Shown: positions 43,615 to 52,146, counted from the stretch's first letter. The stretch is DNA of 64,000 nt from DASXMT01 sp036521415 (GCA_036521415.1 DATDHU010000125.1:38627-102626); one strand, 5' to 3'. Made by a program: numbers and translations. Notes: generated from the sequence alone by a model not told the origin.

Positions 43615-43773
43615 ATGTCATATTTGTACGACGATGATATATGTCAGGATGTGGTCGTGCCCATCGACACCTCGGACGATCACCGATGCCCCGTCTACCC
43701 GTCCTCTTTCCATCCCGACGCCGAGCCACGCTTCCGTCGAACCGGACCCGCCTGGTCGCCCTGGCCCGTATGA
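43615..43773 (+). pseudogene. Decayed N-terminus of a FadE34-like acyl-CoA dehydrogenase
   Basis: An open stretch of 52 codons begins MSYLYDDDICQDVVVPID and TSDDHR, aligning with the start of the fused dehydrogenase at 33405 (MIPYLYEDDICQDTGMPI, SEDHR). In the best-conserved 30 bases all differences fall in third codon positions, so the match reflects past coding selection. Homology stops after DDHR; the rest is unrelated and ends at 43776. No dehydrogenase body follows; the acyl-CoA synthetase gene starts at 43813. Confidence 0.6.
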
Positions 43774-43812
43774 AATGATCGAATGCGATCGAAGACCGGG
43801 CAAAGGACGGAG

Positions 43813-45408
43813 ATGATGGCGATGGCAAGCGTGCCGGTACCGGACCTCGGCTACAAGGCAACGATCGGCCAGTGCATCAGTCGGGCGGCCCGCCTCTTCG
43901 GCGATCGAGATTTCATCGTGTTGCCTGAACAGCGGATGACCTTCGCCGAGGCCGATCAGGCTTCGAGGTCCCTGGCCAGGACCATGTTGGCCGCGGGCGT
44001 GGGGAAGGGTTCCCGAGTAGGTCTCTTCTATACGTACGGTGCGGAATGGGTCGTGGCCTGGCTGGCGGCCAGCCGGGTCGGAGCATTGGTCATGCCCTTC
44101 TCCACGATTTACACCTCGGCCGAGCTGCGCACAGTCCTTGGCATCGGGGATGTGGCCGTGCTCTTGTGCCCAACCACGTTGCTGGGTAAGGACATGGGCG
44201 ATTTCATGGAGGAGGTCGTGCCCGGCCTCTCGGGGCACGAGGACACCCAGCTCTACGTGCCAGAGCTTCCCTATCTGCGCTCGATCTGGATGACCGGGCC
44301 TACAGCGCCCTCCTGGGCCACTCGGGTACCCATAGCCGAAAACGGCCGGGGCACGATCGTGGATGACAGGCTGTTGGATGGCGTCGAGGGCAGTGTCGAG
44401 CCGGCCGACCTGGCCACTGTCGTCTATACATCGGGATCGAGCGCACTGCCCAAGGGGGTGGTGCATTCCCACAGCTCGATCGTTCGCACGACCGCTTCCT
44501 TCGGCGAAACGATGCTGGACAATCAGAGCACCGTGGTCTTTTGCGCCTTTCCCTTCTTTTGGATCGGTGGCTACTTGGTGCTCGGTGGAGCACTCCAGGC
44601 GGGACTCACCGTCTGCTGCCTGGAGCGCTTCGAACCCGGCGCCGCGCTGGACATGGTGGAGGAAGAAGGATGCACCATGATCGCCGCCTGGCCTTCGCTC
44701 ATCCAGTCCATGCGAACCCACCCGAGCGCCGGGCACCGTAACCTTGACCATTGCCCGATCCTCACCTCCGGTCCGTCCGATATCGCCTTGGTAGGGGCCC
44801 CCGTTCCGGGCATCCCGGGGCACCGGGGCATGAGCGAGACGGTCGGCAACTGGAACGGCGTGGAACGCATCATTGTGGACCCCGGTACCGGCGAACGGCT
44901 CCATGACGGCGAAGAGGGCGAGTTACTGATCCGTGGTTATGGAGTCACGCAGGGCTACTACAAGAAGGAACGGGAGGAGGTCTTCGACGCCGACGGCTGG
45001 CTGCACACTGGCGACCGGTGCTTCATTATCGAAGATCGGCCCTACTTCGTCGGTCGCTTCTACGAGATGGTCAAGTCACGCGGCGCCAACGTATCACCAC
45101 GAGAGGTGGAGCTGGTGTTGGAGAGTTCCGCCGACATCGCTCATGCCCTCGTGTTCGGCCTCCCACACCCCGAAATGGAAGAGGAGGTCACCGTGGTTAT
45201 CGTGCCTGCTCCTGGGGCCAATCCGGATGCCGACTCCATCCGTGCCCATGCTCGCACGCAACTTTCCTCTTACAAGGTGCCGACCCGGGTCGAGATCCTG
45301 GGTGAGGAGAGCGACGTCCCGTGGCTGGCTTCGGGAAAGCCGGACAAGCAAGCGCTGAAGGCCCGGTTCGAGGCGAGCGACGGCCTCGTTCGGGGACGAG
45401 CACGCTGA
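43813..45408 (+). CDS. AMP-dependent acyl-CoA synthetase/ligase
   Basis: 531 residues from the first of two neighbouring ATGs (43813, 43816) behind AAAGGA. Adenylation motifs in order: A3 TVVYTSGSSALPKGVVHSH near residue 200 (SGSSALPKG, a variant P-loop), A5 GMSETVGNW, A7 LHTGDRC, A8 GRFYEMVKSRGANVSPREVE and A10 ASGKPDKQAL with the catalytic Lys. It should activate a carboxylic acid to its CoA ester through an acyl-AMP. Divergent from the SDR at 42661 and followed, 185 bases on, by an aldehyde dehydrogenase: alcohol/aldehyde/acid/CoA-ester steps sit side by side. Confidence 0.93.
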   Translation: MMAMASVPVPDLGYKATIGQCISRAARLFGDRDFIVLPEQRMTFAEADQASRSLARTMLAAGVGKGSRVGLFYTYGAEWVVAWLAASRVGALVMPFSTIYTSAELRTVLGIGDVAVLLCPTTLLGKDMGDFMEEVVPGLSGHEDTQLYVPELPYLRSIWMTGPTAPSWATRVPIAENGRGTIVDDRLLDGVEGSVEPADLATVVYTSGSSALPKGVVHSHSSIVRTTASFGETMLDNQSTVVFCAFPFFWIGGYLVLGGALQAGLTVCCLERFEPGAALDMVEEEGCTMIAAWPSLIQSMRTHPSAGHRNLDHCPILTSGPSDIALVGAPVPGIPGHRGMSETVGNWNGVERIIVDPGTGERLHDGEEGELLIRGYGVTQGYYKKEREEVFDADGWLHTGDRCFIIEDRPYFVGRFYEMVKSRGANVSPREVELVLESSADIAHALVFGLPHPEMEEEVTVVIVPAPGANPDADSIRAHARTQLSSYKVPTRVEILGEESDVPWLASGKPDKQALKARFEASDGLVRGRAR

Positions 45409-45428
45409 CCCAATCGGGCCGGGGCAGG

Positions 45429-45434
45429 TATAGT
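45429..45434 (+). promoter_or_regulatory. Possible -10 element upstream of aldehyde dehydrogenase gene
   Basis: TATAGT followed by TAATTT is the only AT-rich patch in the 185-base gap between the ligase and the aldehyde dehydrogenase. No matching -35 is obvious, so the call is weak. Confidence 0.25.
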
Positions 45435-45593
45435 TAATTTGACGCGGTACGACTACTGGGGGCTTGCAGTGAAGACTCCGGTCGCGGGCATTTGAGCGAG
45501 CTCGTTTGGGGTCCTATCTCGTTCGGGAGCTTTGCGAGTGGGAGCCAGCCCCTCACCTGTGCACGTTTCAAGGTTCCGAAATGGAGGGTAAGC

Positions 45594-47048
45594 ATGCCAG
45601 AGATCCGTATTCGCCCACCGGTGCATCTGTGGATCGGCGAGGAGCGCCGGTCCGTCGGTTCAGGCGGGATCCACCAGCACGTCGATCCGTCAACGGGACA
45701 GGTCGATGCCGAGGTACCCCTGGCCGGTGCCGAAGAGGTGGGCAGGGCCGTCGAGGCAGCCCATGTGGCGTTCGAGGCTTGGCGACGAACGCCGCCGCCC
45801 GAACGGCGACGGGTCCTTTCCCACTTGGCGGACCTGATCGAAGAACACGGATCGGAGTTCGGGCAACTGGGAGCGTTCGACAACGGTACGCCCGTCACCG
45901 CCGTCGACGGTTTGACGGCGATCTCGGTGGAGTGGACCCGTTACTACGCCGGATTTGCCGACAAGCTGTCGAGCGACGTCACCTCCAACTACGCCGCTGA
46001 TGGGACTTTCAGCTATACCCTCGGCCAGCCCTACGGGGTCATCGGCGTCATCATCACCTGGAACGGCCCGCTCATCTCCCTGGCCATGAAGCTCCCGGCG
46101 GCGCTTGCCGCAGGAAACACCGTCGTCGTCAAACCGTCTGAGCTTACGCCGTTCTCGGCCGAGCTCTTCGCCAAGGTCGTCCTCGAGGCCGGGATTCCTC
46201 CGGGGGTAGTGAACGTCCTTCCCGGGACGGTCGAGGCGGGCGAAGCGCTTGTTGCCCATCCCCTCGTCCAAAAGGTGAGCTTCACCGGAGGTCCGCCCAC
46301 GGCGCGCGCCATCCTGCGGAGCTGCGCCGAGCAGATGAAGCCCGCCGTGCTCGAGCTCGGCGGCAAGTCGGCGAACATCATCTTCGAGGACGCTGACCTC
46401 GACGCGGCATGTGCCCTGGGCACCATGATGTCCGTCGGCCTCTTGAGCGGCCAGGGCTGCGCATTCCCGACCAGGATGCTCGTCCACCGCCCCATCTACG
46501 AGGAGGTCCTCGGGCGCGTGAAGGCAGTCGCCGACAGCATTACCGTCGGCGACCCGTTCGAGCCGACATCAATTGCCGGGCCGGTGGTGAACGAGGCAGC
46601 ACTCGAGCGCATCCTGGGCATGATCGATCGGGCCAAGGTCGATGGTGCTCGGCTCGTTACCGGTGGTTCCCGCAAGGGGGGCCCGTTGGCCAACGGCTTC
46701 TTCATCGAGCCCACCGTGTTCGCCGACGTCGATCCGAACTCCGAGCTGGCCCAGACCGAAGTCTTCGGGCCAGTACTGGCAGTCATACCCTTCACTGATG
46801 AGGCCGAGGCCGTCGAGATCGCCAATGCGACGCGATACGGGCTCTCGGCCTACGTCCAGACCAACGATCTCCGGCGGGCCCACCGGGTGGCGGAGAACCT
46901 CGAAGCGGGCGAGGTGATGATCAACGGAGCCTTGAACCTGGCCGTGAACCGTCCCTTTGGCGGGATCGGCATCAGCGGCATGGGCAAGGAAGGCGGTCGC
47001 CAGGGCATCGAGGAGTTCTTGAGGGTCAAGGGCGTAGGCATTGCTTGA
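45594..47048 (+). CDS. NAD(P)-dependent aldehyde dehydrogenase
   Basis: 484 residues from ATG at 45594 with GGAGGG upstream; an in-frame start at 45492 encodes an unrelated leader. Catalytic set complete: Asn157 in ITWNGPL, Lys180 in VVVKPSE, Glu254 in LELGGKS and the nucleophile Cys289 in GQGC. EVFGPVLAVIPF and the C-terminal NRPFGGIGISGMGKEGG are also typical. Oxidises an aldehyde to the acid; coupled by position to the acyl-CoA synthetase upstream. Convergent with the epoxide-hydrolase-type gene across 177 bases in which I see no clear terminator. Confidence 0.95.
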   Translation: MPEIRIRPPVHLWIGEERRSVGSGGIHQHVDPSTGQVDAEVPLAGAEEVGRAVEAAHVAFEAWRRTPPPERRRVLSHLADLIEEHGSEFGQLGAFDNGTPVTAVDGLTAISVEWTRYYAGFADKLSSDVTSNYAADGTFSYTLGQPYGVIGVIITWNGPLISLAMKLPAALAAGNTVVVKPSELTPFSAELFAKVVLEAGIPPGVVNVLPGTVEAGEALVAHPLVQKVSFTGGPPTARAILRSCAEQMKPAVLELGGKSANIIFEDADLDAACALGTMMSVGLLSGQGCAFPTRMLVHRPIYEEVLGRVKAVADSITVGDPFEPTSIAGPVVNEAALERILGMIDRAKVDGARLVTGGSRKGGPLANGFFIEPTVFADVDPNSELAQTEVFGPVLAVIPFTDEAEAVEIANATRYGLSAYVQTNDLRRAHRVAENLEAGEVMINGALNLAVNRPFGGIGISGMGKEGGRQGIEEFLRVKGVGIA

Positions 47049-47225
47049 GCGCGAAGTCGCGCCCTATGGCGGCGCCGACTCCTCGCGTCGTGTCCTTCAC
47101 AAATGATTCACGCCGCGGTACTGGCCTTGTGACAAGCATTGGACAGGGTCGCAGCACATTCCTTGCGAGGCACAATGCGGCAACACTGGATCATCCTGAA
47201 CGCCACTGTCGGGAACTTGCGGGGA

Positions 47226-47624
47226 TCAGTGAGGGAGTAGTGAGGCGACGTTTTCGCCGCCTACGAGCCTGGCGGTCAAGCCCATGTCGAAGTAGTCGCG
47301 CCACTGCCGGATGCGGCCGTCCTTGACCTCGAATGTGCCCATAACCGGGACGGGAGCCATAACAGCGTTGGCTGTGACCTCGTCGACCCTCTCGGTGAGG
47401 ACGATGTCTCCGTCCTCGGCGAGATTCCGAATACGAAAGGAGATCGGGTCGAACATGTCGAACTGCAACTTGACCGCGGCGACCGAGGCCTCTCGACCCA
47501 ATGCCGGCTCGGAGCCTATGTTGTGGTACACGACGTCCTCGTCGAGAAGTGACTTCACCTTGGCGAGGTCCCTTCGGTCGATCGCCGCGCAAAAATCTCT
47601 GACCACATCACCAGCCGTCGCCAT
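47226..47624 (-). CDS. Limonene-1,2-epoxide-hydrolase-type protein (SnoaL-like fold)
   Basis: 132 residues, right size for the family. All five residues that define limonene-epoxide hydrolases can be placed: Tyr33 and Asn35 (VYHNIG), Arg79 and Asp81 (LTERVDEV), and Asp110 (QWRDYFD), corresponding to Tyr53/Asn55/Arg99/Asp101/Asp132 of the Rhodococcus enzyme. Such enzymes open an epoxide with water in one step; mycobacterial EphG is a relative that takes steroid epoxides. This points to an epoxide of a terpenoid or steroid as an intermediate or toxic by-product of the P450s. Divergent from a TetR gene 62 bases away. Confidence 0.85.
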   Translation of the reverse strand: MATAGDVVRDFCAAIDRRDLAKVKSLLDEDVVYHNIGSEPALGREASVAAVKLQFDMFDPISFRIRNLAEDGDIVLTERVDEVTANAVMAPVPVMGTFEVKDGRIRQWRDYFDMGLTARLVGGENVASLLPH

Positions 47625-47647
47625 AACGTTCTCTCTCTTCTCGTTTG

Positions 47648-47681
47648 TAACCTACAGCTTGTATCTTTTACTAACCTACAG
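47648..47681. promoter_or_regulatory. Direct repeat TAACCTACAG x2, TetR operator candidate
   Basis: TAACCTACAG occurs at 47648-47657 and 47672-47681, 24 bases apart, in the 62-base gap between the divergent epoxide-hydrolase-type and TetR genes. The second copy ends 5 bases before the TetR ATG. Two sites at this distance could bind two dimers of the neighbouring regulator. Confidence 0.55.
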
Positions 47682-47686
47682 ATTGC

Positions 47687-48298
47687 ATGTCAAGGCCCCA
47701 CGAACCATCGTCCGAGCGGGGGCGGCGCGGGGAGACCACCAAGTCGACCCTGATCAGCGCCGCCCGGGAACTGTTCGTCTCGAAGGGGTACTTCGCAACA
47801 GGAACCGAAGAAATCGTGGTCAAAGCGGGCGTGGGCACCCGTGGCGCCCTGTATCACCACTTCGCCGACAAGAAGGAGCTGTTCAGGGCCGTATTCGATC
47901 AAGTCCAGACCGACCTGGCTGCCGCCACCATTGTGAACGACCGCGACGACGCGCTCGATCTCCTTACCACCGCACTCCAGCAGTTCCTCGACGCGTCGGC
48001 TGACGACCGCGACGTGCAGCAAGTCCTGCTGATCGACGGACCGGCGGTGCTGGGATGGGACCAGTGGCGCCGCCTTGAAGCTCAATATGGCTTGGGGGTG
48101 ATAACGGCAATGCTCGACACGGCTGTCGCGCAGAAGGTCATTGTGCGCCAACCGACCGCACCGTTAGCCCACATGCTCCTCGCTGCCGTGGATGAAGCGG
48201 CGCTCTTCATCGCCCATGCCCCGGACCGCGGGCGAGCTCACAGCCAAGCTCGCCGGTCGCTCAAGGGCCTACTGGGCGGACTTCGATTGTCTCGATAG
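47687..48298 (+). CDS. TetR family transcriptional regulator
   Basis: 203 residues, typical TetR size. Helix-turn-helix at about 20-65: STLISAARELFVSKGYFATG, TEEIVVKAGVGTRGALYHHF, ADKKELFRAVFDQV. The ligand domain (VLLIDGPAVLGWDQWRRLEAQYG) resembles the widespread TetR_C_33-like actinobacterial group. No Shine-Dalgarno, so the transcript may be leaderless. Best candidate target is its own gene and the divergent epoxide-hydrolase-type gene by way of the TAACCTACAG repeats; the ligand might be the epoxide or its parent compound (inference). Confidence 0.92.
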   Translation: MSRPHEPSSERGRRGETTKSTLISAARELFVSKGYFATGTEEIVVKAGVGTRGALYHHFADKKELFRAVFDQVQTDLAAATIVNDRDDALDLLTTALQQFLDASADDRDVQQVLLIDGPAVLGWDQWRRLEAQYGLGVITAMLDTAVAQKVIVRQPTAPLAHMLLAAVDEAALFIAHAPDRGRAHSQARRSLKGLLGGLRLSR

Positions 48299-48346
48299 CC
48301 AACGAGGCCGATCCCGTTCAGCGCCTTTCTTTGAGGTCTGCCATCA

Positions 48347-48397
48347 GGCGAATGCATGACTGCGGCGAATGCGTCACTGCGGCGAATGCGTGACGGT
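48347..48397. repeat. Three perfect-length 17-bp tandem repeats
   Basis: Units begin at 48347, 48364 and 48381: GGCGAATGCATGACTGC, GGCGAATGCGTCACTGC and GGCGAATGCGTGACGGT. They lie in the 242-base gap between the TetR gene and the SDR gene, about 150 bases upstream of the latter's start. Could be an iteron-like regulatory array or a simple duplication. Confidence 0.8.
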
Positions 48398-48540
48398 ATG
48401 CCCCTGGGCGGTCGGGAACGCGGCTGAACCGATCACATCGATCGGATAGCCTCCGACATAGTACAAATATCCAGTGGCTTTCGCCGATGGTCAAACAGGG
48501 CCACCGCCGCTTCCCGACTCATCAGATGAAGGGACTCTTC

Positions 48541-49374
48541 ATGGGCACGTTGGATGGCAAGGTCGCTTTCATCACCGGCGCAGCGCGTGGTCAGGGTCGG
48601 TCACACGCGCTCAGGCTCGCCAGCCTCGGGGCGGACATCGTGGCCATCGATATCTGCCATGACATAGACACGATGGACTACCCGAACGCATTTTCGGAAG
48701 ACCTACGGCAGACGGTAACGATGGTCGAGAAACTGGGTCAACGCATGCTCGCCCGCGAAGGCGACGTTCGCGACGCGGTGGCTGTACAAGAAAGCGTGGA
48801 CGAGGGCTTTGCCACCTTCGGCCGGCTTGACATCGTGCTCTCCAACGCAGGAATCGTCCGCCTGGGTCCCGGGGATGCGGCTGATGCTGCCCGGCTTTGG
48901 CAAGACACGATTGGGACCAACCTTTCTGGGGCATTTCACGTTGTTCAGGCTGCGGTCCCCCGGATCATCGAAGGGAACCGCGGCGGCGTGATCATCCTGA
49001 CCGGTTCGACGGCCGGCGTACGCCCCATCGGCGGATTCCGACCGGGCGCATTGGCATACACGGCATCGAAATTCGGACTGGTAGGGATGGGGAAACAGCT
49101 GGCCGAAGCCCTTGCTCACTATTCCATTCGCGTCAATGTCGTGCATCCGACCGGTGTCGCGTCTGGCATGACAATGAACGAGGCCATGGCCAGCCTGGTG
49201 GAGCAGGCTTCGGCGGGCGGGGCAAACACGATATCGGCGATGCAGAACGCCATGCCCGTCGACATCCTGCAGCCCGACGACATTTCCGATGCCGTCGAGT
49301 TCCTGGTGTCCGACAGAGCCAAATGGATCACCGGCGTCGCTCTTCCAGTAGACGCGGGCTTCTCCGTCCGCTAG
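48541..49374 (+). CDS. Mycofactocin-coupled SDR family oxidoreductase
   Basis: 277 residues from ATG at 48541 with AAGGGA upstream; an ATG at 48487 is in frame but lacks a site. GKVAFITGAARGQGRSHALRLA and ADIVAIDICHDIDTMDYPNA with a long loop match the TIGR03971 mycofactocin-dependent group, as does the paralog at 17631. NAGIVRLGP, Ser in LTGSTAGVRP, Tyr/Lys in YTASK, VNVVHPTGVAS. Likely oxidises a secondary alcohol with tightly bound NAD. Downstream of the TetR gene; could act on the diol made by the epoxide hydrolase (inference). GTACAAA at 48461 lies 80 bases before the start. Confidence 0.9.
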   Translation: MGTLDGKVAFITGAARGQGRSHALRLASLGADIVAIDICHDIDTMDYPNAFSEDLRQTVTMVEKLGQRMLAREGDVRDAVAVQESVDEGFATFGRLDIVLSNAGIVRLGPGDAADAARLWQDTIGTNLSGAFHVVQAAVPRIIEGNRGGVIILTGSTAGVRPIGGFRPGALAYTASKFGLVGMGKQLAEALAHYSIRVNVVHPTGVASGMTMNEAMASLVEQASAGGANTISAMQNAMPVDILQPDDISDAVEFLVSDRAKWITGVALPVDAGFSVR

Positions 49375-49413
49375 CTCTGGGCCGGAGGCATCGGCGCCTT
49401 CATGCACTCGTGA

Positions 49414-51897
49414 TCAGAACCAAATGACCCCCTTGTCTTTGAGTGCGTTGATGCGCTCGTCAGCAAAGCCGATCTCCCGCAGCACCGCCTGGGTGTGCTG
49501 GCCGAGCAGGCACCCCGGTAGTGCTCGCACTCCAGAGCGCGAGAACCGCACCAGCGGCGCCAGGCGAGGGTGATGTCCGAAGGTGGGGTGGTCGACCTCG
49601 GAGAGATAGCCGTTGGCGCGTCCCAACTCGCCCAGGAAGTTGGCCTCCACTGGAGCCGGCGCGACCACAGCACAACCGACGCCAGCGTCGGTCAGGTCGC
49701 GCTCCCAATCCGAGCCCGGCCGTTGCCGGAACGCCACTGACAACCGCTGGGCCAGCTCTTCGTCTCCTTGCTGTCGGCTCGCGGCGGTGGCAAACCGGGG
49801 ACCCGAGAGGTCGGCGAAGCGGGAGAGGGACTGCACGAGAGGCGCCCAGTCCGATTCGTTCGGCGCGGCCAGGAATATCCATCCATCGTTGCTCTCATAC
49901 AACCGGTAGAGAGCTCCACATCCAAAGAATTCATCATCGGGAGGGGCCAACCCGGGGCGGCCCTCGTACTCGACCATGTCCTCGGACAGGGCGTGAGCGG
50001 CGCTCGAAAGCATGGTCGTGAGCAGCTCCTGTCCGGCTCCGCCCCGGCGCCGTCGAGCAACGAGACCGAGGAGCAACCCCGTCGTCACGACGACGGCGGA
50101 AACACCATCGGCTTGTGCGAATCCGGGTCCGGCGGAAGCGGTGAGTCGGAGGGAGTTGACTCTGATCTCGCCCACGGTGAGATCGGCGCGTTCGGGAACC
50201 GCCGATCCGATATTGCGCCAGGCAAATCCAGCGCCCGCTCCGATAGTTGGAGCAAAGGCCGGACAATGACCGTTGGGGCCATCGATCCCATATCCCGGAG
50301 CGTTGACATAGACCAGGTCCGGGTTGATGGATCGTAGCGCGGCTGCGTCCACGCCGAGGCGCTCAGCTACCCCTGACCGGAAGCATTGCAAGACGAGATC
50401 GCAACCCTTGGCGATCTCAGCGATGATCTCGCGTCCTTCATTGCTCGCCATGTCCAGGGCGATGCTCTCCTTGCCTTGCATCACTCTGGCCGCGCCAGAC
50501 TCGGGGAATGGCAGGATCGTCCGCATCGGGTCACCGTCCAACGGCTCGATCTTGATCACACGGGCACCGAAATCGGTGAGCAGCGTCGTACCGAACGGAG
50601 CCGCATAGAACGTGCCCAGTTCCAGCACCGTGACGCCCTCAAGCGGACCTCGCCCGGTAGGCACCGATGCATTCGCCGGCAATGCAGCACGGCCAGGACG
50701 GTCCGAGGCTGATCGGGCAGGCCATCCCTCAGTCCTGAGTTGGCTGTGCTCGTCGAGTAGGGGCGCCGAGCGCCCCAGGCGCGCCGGCGTCTCGGACATC
50801 CGTACCAGGGCGCCGGGCTGGCGAACCCTCCCCACGTCCGGGTCTTCGATCTCCGCCACCATCCCGTTGTGGACCAGCTGGGGATGGTGGAGGAGCTCCG
50901 TCCCGTGTCGGAACACCTCGGCCCACACGTCGTGGTCGGCAGCGAAGACTTGCTGCCAGTCGTCCAACGTCTTCTCCTTCACTGCCCCGAGCAAGCGATC
51001 CCACAATTGGGTACGCAGATCGGTATCGCCGAGCTCGGGGACGCTCTGCCACTTCGGATCGTCGAACATCCAATCCAAGCCCACCGAGCGCATGAGGGCG
51101 TGGAAGAGCCGTGGCTGGACCTGAGAGAACTGCAGCCATCGCCCATCCGCCGTCAGGGCCACGAGGAGCCGGTACACGAAGCTGCTATTGGGAATGCCGT
51201 CTTCTCCAATTGGGGGCGCGGCCTGGAAGGCGTCCGGATACTGCTCAGTCAACCACTGCACCATCCAGCCCCAGGGGTCGAGCGATCCGACCGCATGAGC
51301 GAGGCTGGTCTCAGTGCGCTGCCCCCGGCCGCTGGCCTCCCGTTCGTAGAGAGCGGCCAAGATGCCGTGCAGCGTCGCCTGGGTGGCGCTCCACGAAGCG
51401 TAAGGCGTGGATACGAAGGCAGGACCTCGCCGTGAAAGCATCCCCTTGAATGCGCTGAGCCCGCCGATTTTGGCCATGACCAATGCCTCGTACCCCCTCA
51501 TCCCCCGCAGCGGACCCTCTGTACCGAAACCGGAGATCGACGCGTGAATGAGGCCAGGGTTCCGTTCTGCCAGCGCCTCGTAGTCGATGCCTAGTTGCTC
51601 GGCCGCTCCTGGCCCGAGGGACTCGACCAGCACATCGGCCTCGGCGACGAGATCGACCAGGGCCGAGAGGTCAGCGTCCCGATGAAGGTCGAGGACCACG
51701 CTCTGCTTTCCCCGACCCCACAGCGGGAAAGCCGGCTGGTGGCGCAGGGGGCTTCCCCCCGGTGGTTCCACGGCCACGACCTCGGCGCCGAAGTCGGCCA
51801 TGAACTGGCCCACCTGGGCGCCGGTCAACCAGTTCCCGAGCTCGACGACCTGAAGTCCTCCAAGAGCTTCGGCGGGCAACGAAGGGTCGCTACTCAC
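49414..51897 (-). CDS. Tandem double-domain family III CoA transferase
   Basis: 827 residues from GTG at 51897, about twice the family length. Domain 1, about 14-385: LQVVELGNWLTGAQVGQFMADFGAEVVAVE in outline; the catalytic Asp position reads STPYASWSAT (Ser168), so this half looks inactive. Domain 2, about 415-815: VTVLELGTFYAAPFGTTLLTDFGARVIKIE in outline, with Asp597 in AQADGVSAVV as the likely catalytic residue. A linker near 385-412 is Arg/Pro-rich. The fusion would form in one chain the interlocked dimer normal for this family. Transfers CoA to or from an organic acid; substrate unknown. Divergent from the thiolase-like gene. Confidence 0.9.
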   Translation of the reverse strand: MSSDPSLPAEALGGLQVVELGNWLTGAQVGQFMADFGAEVVAVEPPGGSPLRHQPAFPLWGRGKQSVVLDLHRDADLSALVDLVAEADVLVESLGPGAAEQLGIDYEALAERNPGLIHASISGFGTEGPLRGMRGYEALVMAKIGGLSAFKGMLSRRGPAFVSTPYASWSATQATLHGILAALYEREASGRGQRTETSLAHAVGSLDPWGWMVQWLTEQYPDAFQAAPPIGEDGIPNSSFVYRLLVALTADGRWLQFSQVQPRLFHALMRSVGLDWMFDDPKWQSVPELGDTDLRTQLWDRLLGAVKEKTLDDWQQVFAADHDVWAEVFRHGTELLHHPQLVHNGMVAEIEDPDVGRVRQPGALVRMSETPARLGRSAPLLDEHSQLRTEGWPARSASDRPGRAALPANASVPTGRGPLEGVTVLELGTFYAAPFGTTLLTDFGARVIKIEPLDGDPMRTILPFPESGAARVMQGKESIALDMASNEGREIIAEIAKGCDLVLQCFRSGVAERLGVDAAALRSINPDLVYVNAPGYGIDGPNGHCPAFAPTIGAGAGFAWRNIGSAVPERADLTVGEIRVNSLRLTASAGPGFAQADGVSAVVVTTGLLLGLVARRRRGGAGQELLTTMLSSAAHALSEDMVEYEGRPGLAPPDDEFFGCGALYRLYESNDGWIFLAAPNESDWAPLVQSLSRFADLSGPRFATAASRQQGDEELAQRLSVAFRQRPGSDWERDLTDAGVGCAVVAPAPVEANFLGELGRANGYLSEVDHPTFGHHPRLAPLVRFSRSGVRALPGCLLGQHTQAVLREIGFADERINALKDKGVIWF

Positions 51898-52090
51898 ATC
51901 ACACCCCCCATGCGTTCAGTTCGTGTCTTCAACCTCGTCCAAATCCGTGATCAGGTCAGGTTAGCGATCCACCACACAGCTGGGCAACAAGAGGTCGCGC
52001 CCAAACATTGCCTGTCTCGGCACATGGCGGAATCGCCTGAACCGCGGGTTCCATCGACTGCACGATGGCCGCGCTCGGCCATGCACGGTT

Positions 52091-52108
52091 TTGAAAATGC
52101 GATTTCAA
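52091..52108. promoter_or_regulatory. Inverted repeat TTGAAA-N6-TTTCAA
   Basis: Perfect 6-base arms with a 6-base spacer, in the AT-richest part of the 249-base divergent gap between the double CoA transferase and the thiolase-like gene, 39 bases before the GTG at 52147. Operator or promoter-associated site. Confidence 0.45.
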
Positions 52109-52146
52109 TAGTCTACGGTCGTAATGGCCGATGGAGGGAGGCTCCC

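Noticed and set aside
47049..47225. Terminator between the aldehyde dehydrogenase and epoxide-hydrolase-type genes
   Set aside because: Only 5-6 base GC-rich complements with long loops can be found; not enough to call.
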